From: Flavobacteriaceae bacterium PS02338
GTDB lineage: Bacteria; Bacteroidota; Bacteroidia; Sphingobacteriales; Sphingobacteriaceae
Length of the DNA: 64,000 bases
Assembly: GCA_029959615.1 (NCBI GenBank)
Contig: JASCOD010000005.1
Span: 186,001-250,000, forward strand
Direction: 5' to 3'
Shown: positions 9,583-18,411 of the stretch, one piece after another
Layout of the letters: the number at the start of each line of letters is the position of its first letter
How positions within the stretch are numbered: the stretch's first letter is position 1
Position numbers and translations under genes: made by a program
The notes under the pieces: generated by a model
Database searches by the model: none
The model's input: the letters and a program-made list of their open reading frames with translations, nothing else
What the model was told of the DNA's origin: nothing

Positions 9583-9975
9583 AATAAGACCATCCTGCTC
9601 GACTTCTGGGCCACCTGGTGCGGCAGCTGCATCAAAAGCTTTCCAAAGATCGATAGCCTACAACAGCAGTTCCCTAAAAACCTGCAAGTCCTGCTCATTG
9701 ACAATTCCAATAGGGACAACCTCGAAAAGGTCAAAACATTACTAGACAAATTCAAAGCAGAGCATCCCAGCTTCTCGCTTCCCCTAATTCTAGGCAACAC
9801 AGCCACCAAGCCCCTCTACCACGCTGGTAGCCTGCCCCATTACATATGGATCGGCTACGACCGAAAAATCAAGGCCATCACAGGTCCCGATGAAATCACC
9901 CACAGCAACATCGAAAGACTGGTCGCGGGACTACCGTTAAATCTACCATTGAAGGAGGGCTACCATGAACAATAA
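9580..9975 (+). pseudogene. 5'-truncated TlpA-like thioredoxin-fold protein gene
   Basis: The plus frame from about 9580 to the TAA at 9973-9975 reads as the C-terminal two thirds of a TlpA/redoxin protein: ILLDFWATWCGSC carries the WCxxC active site, followed by FPKNLQVLLIN and a cis-Pro-like SLPHYIWIG segment. No in-frame ATG precedes or follows the motif within the fragment, and the N-terminal signal and strand are absent, so it is a remnant. Its end overlaps the start of the next gene by 11 bp (ATG at 9965), the sign of an operon redoxin-SusC-SusD. TlpA-like proteins reduce or shuffle disulfides outside the cytoplasm. Confidence 0.8.
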
Positions 9976-12900
9976 ACACCTTATCTGCCTATTGGCATTC
10001 ATCCTAAGCATTATCATCTGTGCCGCACAAAATCCAATAACCACCCAAAAACTAACTGGTAAAATCACTAGCATCGACGGCGAAACCGTACGTGCCACCA
10101 TCCGTTCCAAACGCAACGGCATGAGCCTTTCCCAACCCGATGGACAATACAGCCTTAACCTTAAAACCCTGCCAGACACCCTCACTTTCAGTGCCATCGG
10201 CTACATCACCCTGACCAAGGTCATCACCAAGGCAGAAATCCTTAACCTTAAAATGACACCCAACGTGCAGGCACTGAACGAAGTGGTGGTACAAACAAGG
10301 TACCAGACCCTAAAGCCCAACGAGATCAATGGTACCGTATCGGTCATTTCCGAGCAGGCACTCCAAGCCACCACTGGCACTAACATCCTCGACCGCATCC
10401 TTAACCAGAGCAGCGGCTTATTGCTCAACACAGGCAAGTCACCCGGCAACCCGCAGAACAAGACCAATATCTCCATACGGGGATTGGGCACCATAGACGG
10501 CCCACTAGACCCGCTCATTGTATTGGACGGTTTCATCTATGAGGGCGACATCAACAACATCAATCCAAATGACGTTGAAAACGTCAGCATCCTCAAAGAT
10601 GCCTCGGCAGCTTCCATCTGGGGCGCAAGGGCAGGCAATGGCGTCATCGTCATCACCTCCAAAAAAGGCAAGCTCAACCAGTCCCTACAAATCGGTTTCA
10701 ACGCCAACACAATTATCGAAAGCCTGCCCGACCTATTTGCCATCAGCCAAATGGAAACCAAAGACTACATCGGCATCGAAAAAATGCTCTTTGACCAGGG
10801 CTATTTCAACGACCAGATTACCCGCTTCCCTTTCCGTGCGCTCAGCCCAGCGGTAGAGCTGATGCTCCAACACAGACAGGGCAACCTTTCCGCCCAGCAG
10901 CTACAGGCAAAACTAGATTACCTGGCCACGCAGGACAGCCGCCAGAACTACCTTGATGCGTTCTACACTCATGCCATCACCCAACAGTATGGCCTCAACC
11001 TCAAGGGGGGCAGCAACAACAACAGCTATTATATTTCCGCAGGCTATGACCATGGCCTCAGCGAGACCTTTGCCAAAAACAGCCGCCTGAATTTAAAAGT
11101 CAGCAACGATTTTAAGTTCAGCCAAAAGCTCACGCTAAGTACCCTGGCCTCCTATACCGCCTTCAACAGCCAATCGGGCAGGCCCAGCTATAATTCCATC
11201 ACCACCGCCGGAAGAACCCCCATCTACCTCAGCTTCCGGGACGAAAATGGCAATCCTATCCCAATAGACAGGTTCTACAGGGCCGCCTACACCGATACCG
11301 CCGCCCGTGGCAAGCTGCTAGACTGGAAATACTATCCCCTGGATAACCACAACCATGAATACCAGACGGCCAATCGACAGGAATTCTTTGCCAGTGCCGC
11401 ACTGAAATACAAGCTCGCAGACTTCTTGCAGCTTGACCTCGGTTTCCAGCACCAACAGCAACGAATAGAAAATCTATCCCACGCCCAGCCCGAAAGCTAC
11501 ACGGCAAGGAACCTGGTCAACACCTATAGCCAGTTCAACTATACCACCCAAGCGGTCAGATATATCGTACCCGTGGGCGGCACCCTTAACAGCAGGTTCA
11601 GCAACGTGGCCTCCACTACGGCAAGAACCCAGCTCAACTTAGATAAAAAGCTGGGCGTGCACGCCATCAACGCCATTCTGGGCGCAGAAGGCAGGAACGT
11701 CAACAATAGTAGCGATGGCAATAACCGTTTCGGCTATTATGCAGACCCGCTCAGCTTCACCGACGTTGACATCGTCACCCGCTATCCCGAATTTTTGACG
11801 AAAAGCACCAGCGCCATTGGCGGCAGCGCCTCCCTGAGCCGCACCCAGCAACGCTTCCTTTCCTTCTATGGTAACTTCAGCTATAGTTACCAAGGGAAAT
11901 ACCACCTGTCGGCCAGTGCCAGAAAGGACGGCTCGAACATCTTCGGCGCCAATACCAACGACCGCTGGAAACCACTATGGTCGGCAGGAATAGGCTGGAG
12001 CATTTCCAATGAGAGCTTTTATAACCTCAGCTTCCTACCGACCCTCAACCTCAAGGCCACCTATGGACATAGCGGTAATGTCGACCTCTCCCGCACCGCA
12101 CTGCCGATTGCTGCCTATGGCAGCAACACCACCTCTGGCCTTCGCTATACCCGTATCGTGACCATCAACAATCCAGAGCTCAAATGGGAACAGCTCTCCC
12201 AACTCGATCTGAAACTGGATTTCGCTACCAAAAAGAACCGCATCAGCGGCACGATTTCCTATTATATCAAAAAGGGAACCGACCTTTATGGTACAGCCCC
12301 CTATGACTATACTACTTGGGGAAGAAGCGCCGTACTGACCAGAAATGTTGCCGCCATGAAAGGCACGGGCATCGACCTCGACCTGCGTGGCAAGATCCTG
12401 GTAGGCAAGTTCCAGTGGAATGCCGAACTCTTTTTCAGTAGAAACGAAAGCAAGACCACCGACTATTACCGCAGTTCCGGCGCCGACCTGCACGGCCTGC
12501 TCAACGGTGGCAACCGTATCTCCCCCATCATCGGCATGCCGCTCTACGGCATTGCCGCCTATCGCTGGGCGGGACTGGATGCCAATGGCAATCCGCAAGG
12601 CTATGTAGGCGGCCAGCCCAGCATTAACTACACCGCCATCACTGGCGAAGCTTCTGCTACGGGGAATAACCTCGTCTTTATCGGCAGGTCTAGTCCACTG
12701 TATTTCGGGGCACTGATCAACACCTTCAGCTACCAACAGTTCAGCCTCTCGGTCAACGTCAATTTCAAGTTGGCCTATTATTTCATGAAAAACTCCATCA
12801 ACTATAACAGCATGATCGTCTCGGGCAGCACCCACGCCGATTACGCAGGACGCTGGCAACAGCCAGGCGACGAAAACCGTACCCATGTGCCTTCCTTTAT

Positions 12901-13171
12901 CTATCCTGCCAATGCCAACAGGGGCGGCATCTACAATGCCTCGGAAATCCACGCCGACCGTGCCGACCATGCCCGATTGAGCTACATCCGACTGGCCTAT
13001 ATGCCCAATATCGCTACCTGGGGCATTGGTCTGAGAAGGCTGGAAATGTTCGGAGGACTACAGAACGGCGGCATCCTCTGGCGCAGGAACAGGGACCACA
13101 TCGATCCCGACTACAATAATCAAATCCCACCGACCAAACAGTTCACCATTGGCCTGCGTGGCTCATTTTAA
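9965..13171 (+). CDS. SusC/RagA TonB-dependent receptor of the GC-rich island
   Basis: 1068 residues. A signal peptide (about 1-21) is followed by a carboxypeptidase-like domain (LTGKITSIDGETV to about 100), then ALNEVVVQT as a TonB-box-like segment, a plug with GLGTIDGPLDPLIVLDG and KDASAASIWGARAGNG, and a barrel ending ...FTIGLRGSF. It has no STN domain, unlike the receptor in region A, so regulation is not by FecR. The ATG overlaps the redoxin stop by 11 bp. Codons are strongly GC-ending (lines of about 60% GC when counted by hand), unlike the receptors at 3283 and 37423. It forms a channel with the SusD at 13210; cargo unknown. Confidence 0.93.
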   Translation: MNNKHLICLLAFILSIIICAAQNPITTQKLTGKITSIDGETVRATIRSKRNGMSLSQPDGQYSLNLKTLPDTLTFSAIGYITLTKVITKAEILNLKMTPNVQALNEVVVQTRYQTLKPNEINGTVSVISEQALQATTGTNILDRILNQSSGLLLNTGKSPGNPQNKTNISIRGLGTIDGPLDPLIVLDGFIYEGDINNINPNDVENVSILKDASAASIWGARAGNGVIVITSKKGKLNQSLQIGFNANTIIESLPDLFAISQMETKDYIGIEKMLFDQGYFNDQITRFPFRALSPAVELMLQHRQGNLSAQQLQAKLDYLATQDSRQNYLDAFYTHAITQQYGLNLKGGSNNNSYYISAGYDHGLSETFAKNSRLNLKVSNDFKFSQKLTLSTLASYTAFNSQSGRPSYNSITTAGRTPIYLSFRDENGNPIPIDRFYRAAYTDTAARGKLLDWKYYPLDNHNHEYQTANRQEFFASAALKYKLADFLQLDLGFQHQQQRIENLSHAQPESYTARNLVNTYSQFNYTTQAVRYIVPVGGTLNSRFSNVASTTARTQLNLDKKLGVHAINAILGAEGRNVNNSSDGNNRFGYYADPLSFTDVDIVTRYPEFLTKSTSAIGGSASLSRTQQRFLSFYGNFSYSYQGKYHLSASARKDGSNIFGANTNDRWKPLWSAGIGWSISNESFYNLSFLPTLNLKATYGHSGNVDLSRTALPIAAYGSNTTSGLRYTRIVTINNPELKWEQLSQLDLKLDFATKKNRISGTISYYIKKGTDLYGTAPYDYTTWGRSAVLTRNVAAMKGTGIDLDLRGKILVGKFQWNAELFFSRNESKTTDYYRSSGADLHGLLNGGNRISPIIGMPLYGIAAYRWAGLDANGNPQGYVGGQPSINYTAITGEASATGNNLVFIGRSSPLYFGALINTFSYQQFSLSVNVNFKLAYYFMKNSINYNSMIVSGSTHADYAGRWQQPGDENRTHVPSFIYPANANRGGIYNASEIHADRADHARLSYIRLAYMPNIATWGIGLRRLEMFGGLQNGGILWRRNRDHIDPDYNNQIPPTKQFTIGLRGSF

Positions 13172-13209
13172 CCTTAAACAAACACCAGAAAAAACTAAAG
13201 CAAATTAAC

Positions 13210-14577
13210 ATGAACAGACATAAAAACATCCTCTCCAAACTATGCCTGCTGCTCGGTCTACTGGCCAGCGGTTGCCAGAAATTCCTAGATGTCAAATCAG
13301 ATAACAAACTGGTCGTTCCCCAAAACCTCAGCGACATCCAAGGCCTGCTCGACGATGCGGCCACCATGAACCTGCGGACCACCCCATCCTATTCAGAGAC
13401 CGCCTCTGATGATTATTTCCTGACACCAGCGGCCATTGCCCCACTGGCCATCTATGCCAATGCCTACATTTGGCAGCCCCTAGACTACCGTTTCCAGAAT
13501 GATTGGTCGGTGGGATATCTGGCCATCTATAATGCCAACCTCGCCCTTGAACTCCTAGAAGGTGTCAACAGGACTGCCAGCAACGCCCAGAGCTGGGACA
13601 ATGTCAAAGGCTCGGCCCTTTTCTTTCGTGCCTTTTACGAACTCGCCCTCACCACTCAGTTCGGCCTAGCCTATGATGCCCAAACTAGCCAAAGCGACCT
13701 CGGCATCGTACTCAGACGCTCCTCGGATTTCAATATTCCTTCCAAGCGCTACAACGTTGCCGAATGCTACGCCGCCGTGCTCCAAGACCTGAACGAAGCC
13801 GTACCGCTATTGCCCGAGCATCCGCAACACGTCTTCCGCCCCTCCAAGGCGGCAGCCCATGCCCTGCTCGCACGAACGCACCTGTACATACGCCACTACC
13901 CCGCCGCCCTGAACGAAACCGAAAAGGCCCTGTCCATCAAATCCAACCTGATGGACTATAACAACGATACGGACCTCTTCTCGCTCAGTGCCGCCGTTCC
14001 CTTTAAGCCCTTCAACAAGGAAGTGATCTTCTACACCGAAATGTTCAGCGGCTTTGGCCTGCACATCTCCAACCGGGCCACCATCGTCCCCGAACTCTAC
14101 AGCAGCTACCACAACGATGACCTTAGGCGCAGCGCCTTTTTTCTGGCCACCGGTACCAACCAACGTTTCAAGGGCAGCTATGCCTCCCATGCCACTGCCC
14201 TTTTCACCGGACTTGCCACCGACGAGCTCTACCTGACCAAGGCCGAATGCCTTGCCCAAACTGGTCAGCTCATCCAGGCCATGGAAACACTCAACCACCT
14301 GCTCAAAAAACGTTGGAAAAATACCGTAACCTATCCCAACCTCACGGCAACAGACCAGACGGATGCCCTCCAAAAAATCCGAAACGAAAGAAGAAAAAGC
14401 CTGCTGATGCGCGGCCTGCGCTGGATGGACCTGAAAAGATGGAACAAGGAAGGGGCCAACCTCAGCCTCACCCGGACCTTGGATGGCAATACCTATACCC
14501 TGGCACCCAATTCCCCAAGGTATGCCCTGCCCCTTCCCGCCGATGTGATCGAGCAGTCGGGCATGCCACAGAACTAA
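13210..14577 (+). CDS. SusD/RagB-family lipoprotein of the GC-rich island
   Basis: 455 residues. The signal ends in LASGC, a lipobox. Then follow KFLDVKSDNKLVVPQNLSD, a start typical of the SusD group that travels with redoxin-linked SusC proteins, and TPR-like helices (GSALFFRAFYELALTTQFG, AAAHALLARTHLYIRHYPAAL). Near the C-terminus, LYLTKAECLAQTGQ and the RNERRKSLLMRGLRWMDLKRW motif close the fold. It lies 38 bp downstream of its SusC gene. The Gln/Asn-poor, GC-rich coding style matches the rest of the island. Confidence 0.92.
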   Translation: MNRHKNILSKLCLLLGLLASGCQKFLDVKSDNKLVVPQNLSDIQGLLDDAATMNLRTTPSYSETASDDYFLTPAAIAPLAIYANAYIWQPLDYRFQNDWSVGYLAIYNANLALELLEGVNRTASNAQSWDNVKGSALFFRAFYELALTTQFGLAYDAQTSQSDLGIVLRRSSDFNIPSKRYNVAECYAAVLQDLNEAVPLLPEHPQHVFRPSKAAAHALLARTHLYIRHYPAALNETEKALSIKSNLMDYNNDTDLFSLSAAVPFKPFNKEVIFYTEMFSGFGLHISNRATIVPELYSSYHNDDLRRSAFFLATGTNQRFKGSYASHATALFTGLATDELYLTKAECLAQTGQLIQAMETLNHLLKKRWKNTVTYPNLTATDQTDALQKIRNERRKSLLMRGLRWMDLKRWNKEGANLSLTRTLDGNTYTLAPNSPRYALPLPADVIEQSGMPQN

Positions 14578-14640
14578 AGAAAGGCATATAGCGGAAGGCA
14601 CAAAGCCTAAAGTAGTAAACGAAAAACAAGACCAAAAAAA

Positions 14641-14667
14641 AAGCAGGGACGCCCATCGTCCCTGCTT
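14641..14667. terminator. Strong bidirectional terminator between convergent genes
   Basis: A perfect 11-bp stem pairs AAGCAGGGACG (14641-14651) with CGTCCCTGCTT (14657-14667) around the loop CCCAT. An A-run precedes it and TTTTA follows, so it can work on both strands. It separates the plus-strand SusCD operon from the minus-strand DUF6520-like gene. Confidence 0.85.
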
Positions 14668-14701
14668 TTAAATGATCTACACCAGATAGATCAGGCGCCC
14701 A

Positions 14702-15097
14702 TTACTGCAACCTGTTCACAATGGTGGCACTGCCATCTGCCGATGCCGTTACATAGGCAGCATCGGTTCCGAAAGCCGTTGCCTGAAGGTCGGCCGAACT
14801 CTCCAATATCGGTTCAGAGGGATTGGTATCATCCACATAGTTTTCGTCAATGGTGATGGAGCAGGCCATCTGCAATTCGCCACCACATTCTTCCGTTTCG
14901 GCATCGTGTTTCCAATTCTCCACGTCCTCTACATCCGAAACCGTAGCGGGAAACGGTCCGTCATAATAGTAAGTATAGGTATCACGCTTGGTTTCAGCTG
15001 GCGTAAAGGCACTCATGCTCAATACCAATCCAAAAGCCGCAATTAGGGCGAACACGCCCAAAAGATTTGTTTTCAATATTGTTTTTAAAGTTTTCAT
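14702..15097 (-). CDS. Small secreted DUF6520-like protein with a cysteine pair
   Basis: 131 residues from the ATG at 15097, chosen over an upstream frame extension because MKTLKTILKTNLLG directly begins a signal peptide and AAGAAG precedes it. The signal (about 1-34) ends near SAFTPAETK. The mature part is small, acidic and rich in Thr, Tyr and Asp. It carries only two cysteines, in EECGGELQMACS (spacing CX8C), which could form one disulfide. The C-terminus turns into Ala/Asp/Thr-rich sequence. Similar small Bacteroidota proteins are called DUF6520, without known function. The next gene upstream encodes a MauE/DoxX-like membrane protein, and a redoxin remnant lies in the facing operon, so disulfide chemistry is a reasonable inference. 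Confidence 0.75.
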   Translation of the reverse strand: MKTLKTILKTNLLGVFALIAAFGLVLSMSAFTPAETKRDTYTYYYDGPFPATVSDVEDVENWKHDAETEECGGELQMACSITIDENYVDDTNPSEPILESSADLQATAFGTDAAYVTASADGSATIVNRLQ

Positions 15098-15225
15098 CTT
15101 CTTAATTTTTAAGTTTAAAATGCCCCATACGGGCGGTTGGCGCCAGCATTTCCCAGAGACCACAAAGACTGGCGGGATCAATTCCATTTACGACAGGGCA
15201 GGCCCTTTCCCCAAAACAGTAATGC

Positions 15226-15714
15226 TTATTTTCCAGACCTCCCTTCCCCCAAGTGAACAACCCTATGAATTAAAGTCGATCTTAAAGCAATAGCAATCCC
15301 CCAAACACCCAAAGCCACAAAACATAAGTTAAAGGCCAGGTGCACCTGATAAGCCATCTTTCCCAAAATCCCGCCACAACCACAGGGCACCTTTCCAAAC
15401 CCACCCAAATTGGCCACGACCAGATAAACACTGAACGAAAGCATCAACAAAGTGGCCAGCCAAAGTCCCAACAAGCGGGTACGCAGCCACAAAAGCAACA
15501 AGACCACCAGCAGTTCCACCACCGGCACCAGCCAGGCCAATACCAAAGCTACCTCCCTAGCAAAGACCTGCAACAGCATCGCCCTGCGGGCAACCCCATA
15601 GTTCATCAGCTTAGAAAAAGCCGCATAGGCAAGCAACAGCACAAAGGCCGCTACGATCAGCTGTAGTTTGCGCTCCCTTTTCTTATCCAGACGTTTAGCG
15701 TAAAATAATACCAT
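15226..15714 (-). CDS. MauE/DoxX-like redox-associated membrane protein
   Basis: 162 residues from the ATG at 15714; a GTG start at 15729 is possible but less likely. Four hydrophobic segments are visible (about 20-38, 58-80, 85-105 and 130-150). Between the third and fourth lies GFGKVPCGCGGILGKM, a CxCGG cysteine motif seen in MauE-like proteins. MauE and relatives are membrane proteins used with thioredoxin-like partners for disulfide formation during protein maturation. The gene sits 128 bp upstream of the DUF6520-like gene on the same strand, and the TlpA remnant lies nearby, so the group may handle the cysteine pair of the small secreted protein. Confidence 0.8.
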   Translation of the reverse strand: MVLFYAKRLDKKRERKLQLIVAAFVLLLAYAAFSKLMNYGVARRAMLLQVFAREVALVLAWLVPVVELLVVLLLLWLRTRLLGLWLATLLMLSFSVYLVVANLGGFGKVPCGCGGILGKMAYQVHLAFNLCFVALGVWGIAIALRSTLIHRVVHLGEGRSGK

Positions 15715-15859
15715 CTCCAATTCCGGCACATCGCCGTTTCCGAGACAATATTATTCCCTAAAAAAATCCCAGAAAATAGTGGAAACACGCCCTTTGCATA
15801 AATAGTGGGCTTACGCCATATACCAAAGCACTGTCAACTCGACCACCAAATCCAGAGCA

Positions 15860-16793
15860 TCAATCCTTCCCCTCTGCTCTCAGCTTCACCAGAAGCTCCA
15901 TCTTCCGATTGACCTCCACCTTGTTAAAGATATGCCGTACATGGTTGTCCACCGTATGCAAAGAAATGTACAACTGCTCGCCAATTTCTTTATAGGTCAA
16001 CCCCTCACACAGCAGTCCAGCCACCTCGATCTCCCTTTTGGTCAGTCCAAATACCAAACACCTGTCCTGAAAAGTCAGCTGCTGTTCTACCGTCACATGT
16101 TTAGCCAACCTCAGTTCCACCAGTTTATGGCGGATATCCCTGGCCACCGTCAGTCCCCAAGCGAGCAAAAAGCCCACATTCATCAGCAGCAGCCTCCACC
16201 AGGGCTCCATCTCCCAATAGATAAAAAGGTTCACCACCGACCAGGGAGCCACCGAGATACAGGACAGCACCAGTTCATCCAAGCTCCCCGCCAGATGCAG
16301 CTGCTCCCGCTGCTGCACTTTACGATAGACCGCCAAAGCCAGTACCGCAAACAAAGACAAGGTACATAAGCCAGGCAGGACCATGCCCCAGGATAGCACC
16401 AGCTCCAATTCCCCGCCCAAGGGCAGCACCACACAAAAGAACACCAAAAAAGAAAGCCCGTAACAGACCGGCACGCCAAACCTTAGATGGAAAGCAAATT
16501 CGGACATCCCATGTGCCTTATAGAAATATAGCGGCAAACAACTCCCCAAGGCAAAACCAATCCCATAACGCAAGATATATTGTAAAGAAAGGGGAACAGA
16601 CAATTCCTCATTAGGAAAGATGGCTACCACGCCATCGTAGACCATCAACATGCTCAAGAGTTAATAAGCGCCAAATGCGCGAGCCTTGGCCAGAAGTGCA
16701 CAAAAAAACCGCCAATTGGTAACAGAAACCAGCGAACATCAAAATAAAGATGACCAATTGGCCCACGGGAATGAAAAACGAAAACAACTGCAT
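15860..16793 (-). pseudogene. Membrane-anchored LuxR-type regulator gene with a +1 frameshift
   Basis: The C-terminal 265 codons (16657-15860) give several membrane helices and then a LuxR helix-turn-helix: LTKREIEVAGLLCEGLTYKEIGEQLYISLHTVDNHV. That frame has only a TTG start next to an upstream TAA at 16661-16663. The missing N-terminus is in the neighbouring frame: the ATG at 16793 begins MQLFSFFIPVGQLVIFILMF, a first membrane helix, and runs to RIWRLLTL before diverging and stopping at 16611. Joining the frames around 16660-16613 would give a normal seven-helix regulator of the type found near SusCD/DUF6520 genes. The lesion may be real, or a sequencing error; a shortened protein from an internal start is also possible. 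Confidence 0.7.
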
Positions 16794-16908
16794 AGGGATA
16801 AGGCGTCAAAGCCGCAAACCTGCGGTAAACGCAAGTTATCCGCTTATCCAAAAGCCGCAAGCAAATAGTTTGTCGAGCGGGCACATTAGCCACGCCAACG
16901 GAAAAACG

Positions 16909-17775
16909 CTACACCTGCCCACCAAAACTGGCCAAAGCTTCCCTAAAGCCGTTCAATCGGGACCTGCTCACCACCAGGGAAACATCGGAGGCCAATACCA
17001 CCCCCTCTACCAGCAAAACCAAAGCCTGCGCCCGACCATACTTCTCAAAGCCGATCACCACCGAAAGCGAGAGCAGTACCGAACGATTGATCTGAAAAAA
17101 ACCTTCCTCTCCCAACAGTTCTAGCAAAGCCGGCATCGTCATGTCCACATAATAGAGCTTGCCCGTCTTCAAATGCACATGTCCGATATTTTCATGACGC
17201 TCGAAACAGGCAATCTCGGAAAGCGATACCTGCAAGATCTTATTGCCCAAACGGGCATCAATGCGGAGGGGCGAAGCTCCCTGCCGCACAAGCAACCTAT
17301 CCAGATCCGCCTTCAGCCGTCTGTTCTTCTCCAATCCATGAAAATAATTCAGGTAAAAGAACCAGGCCGTATACAGTGTATTCATGAAAAGCACCATCCA
17401 GAGAATGATCAACAGCTCGGTACGCATATAGCCACTGGCCGAAAAATCATTGTCAAAGGCCCAAAAATAAATCCTGACCACCAGCAGGTCCACCAGAATC
17501 ACCAGTCCCACACAAAGCAACAACTGAAAAATTAGACGCTTCCACCAGAAAACCTGCCAGGGTACCCACCTATCCAACCGGCCAATACAAAAATGTATCC
17601 ACCACATCAACAAATATGAAAAAGGCCAACTAAAAGCCATTGCCACATAATAGTTCAACTGCTGTAAAATCACTAAAGTACCTTTTTCCTGGGTTCCGGC
17701 CACCACATGGTGGGAAACCACTATGGCCAAAACCGCTAAAGCCCACCTCGGAAAATAATCCACTTTCCTAACCAT
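16909..17775 (-). CDS. Membrane-anchored LytTR-family transcription regulator
   Basis: 288 residues. Four hydrophobic segments cover about residues 10-140 (for example YYVAMAFSWPFSYLLMWW and FQLLLCVGLVILVDLLVV), followed by a short coiled linker (LEKNRRLKADLDRLL). The LytTR DNA-binding domain spans about 180-285, seen as LQVSLSEIACFERHENIGHVHLKTG and FFQINRSVLLSL. There is no response-regulator receiver domain, so the signal would be sensed in the membrane. The gene starts 157 bp from the divergent hypothetical gene at 17933 and heads the minus-strand group of LytTR, LuxR, MauE-like and DUF6520-like genes. Confidence 0.87.
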   Translation of the reverse strand: MVRKVDYFPRWALAVLAIVVSHHVVAGTQEKGTLVILQQLNYYVAMAFSWPFSYLLMWWIHFCIGRLDRWVPWQVFWWKRLIFQLLLCVGLVILVDLLVVRIYFWAFDNDFSASGYMRTELLIILWMVLFMNTLYTAWFFYLNYFHGLEKNRRLKADLDRLLVRQGASPLRIDARLGNKILQVSLSEIACFERHENIGHVHLKTGKLYYVDMTMPALLELLGEEGFFQINRSVLLSLSVVIGFEKYGRAQALVLLVEGVVLASDVSLVVSRSRLNGFREALASFGGQV

Positions 17776-17932
17776 CGAAAAACGTTAATATCAAACAAAA
17801 AACTCAAAACACCGTCAAAAAACCAGTTACATCCCATCCAAGCATCCAAAGTACCCACTCCCCAAACAAAACTTGCCTGCACCACTACCAATCCCTAATC
17901 TTGCCCGATTAACCGATTAAACCAATTCACAT

Positions 17933-18331
17933 ATGCAAAAATTCCAATTCAACGACCAAGGGGCAGCAGACCTGATCACCGCCCTTTACCAATTGTCCAA
18001 CCCAGCGCTCCAACTGGAGGCAGATGCCGCAGGTGCAGATTTCCGCTTCTGGATCAGCAGCCACTTTGAACTCGGCCAAAGCCAGCTTGATTACCTGGCC
18101 GGCATCGATGAACAATGGATCAGCATTGCAGCCCAACAAACCAAGGCATTCTTGGTAGAGCGAAAGCCCATCAGGCTCCACAAAATGCCAGAACCAAGCC
18201 ATAGAAACAGCAATGGCGAAGACCGGGGCAAACTGCTCGACCTAGACAAGAAACAGACTGCCAGCTATTCCGAACAGGATGGCTATCAGCAGAACGAAGA
18301 ACTCCTCTATGCCATCAGCTACAGCCAATAG
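17933..18331 (+). CDS. Small hypothetical protein of the GC-rich island
   Basis: 132 residues, not recognised. The N-terminal 80 residues look like a compact soluble fold (FNDQGAADLITALYQLSNP, DFRFWISSHFELGQSQLDYL), and the C-terminal 50 are charged and low-complexity with many Gln, Asp and Lys. There is no signal peptide, so it is probably cytoplasmic. Its GC-rich codon use matches the island, and its divergent position next to the LytTR gene suggests a shared control region. No function is proposed. Confidence 0.65.
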   Translation: MQKFQFNDQGAADLITALYQLSNPALQLEADAAGADFRFWISSHFELGQSQLDYLAGIDEQWISIAAQQTKAFLVERKPIRLHKMPEPSHRNSNGEDRGKLLDLDKKQTASYSEQDGYQQNEELLYAISYSQ

Positions 18332-18351
18332 TGACCATTCGAAAAACCCTC

Positions 18352-18377
18352 ATAGGGATAGTGAAGCCTATCCCTAT
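18352..18377 (-). terminator. Terminator at the end of the rhamnosidase operon
   Basis: A 10-bp perfect stem (ATAGGGATAG at 18352-18361, CTATCCCTAT at 18368-18377) with a six-base loop. On the minus strand it is followed by GAGGGTTTTT. It lies 35 bp beyond the stop of the GH106 gene at 18412 and marks the border between the GC-rich island and the utilisation locus. Confidence 0.8.
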
Positions 18378-18411
18378 CTATCCCCATTAACCATAACATC
18401 AACATATCCTA

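Noticed and set aside
12035..12970. Long minus-strand open frame (311 codons) inside the SusC gene
   Set aside because: It lies antisense to a complete SusC gene in GC-rich DNA, where antisense frames stay open by codon bias. The product has no recognisable domain.
13807..14601. Minus-strand open frame (264 codons) over the SusD gene
   Set aside because: Antisense to a well-supported SusD gene in GC-rich DNA. The product is Gly/Val-rich without a domain.
16657..16663. Programmed frameshift of the prfB type in the LuxR gene
   Set aside because: There is no in-frame stop preceded by a slippery codon and a Shine-Dalgarno-like stimulator at the shift; a simple indel explains it better.
9580..18340. 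Integrative or transposable element
   Set aside because: No integrase, transposase, relaxase, tRNA target or terminal repeats were seen at either edge.
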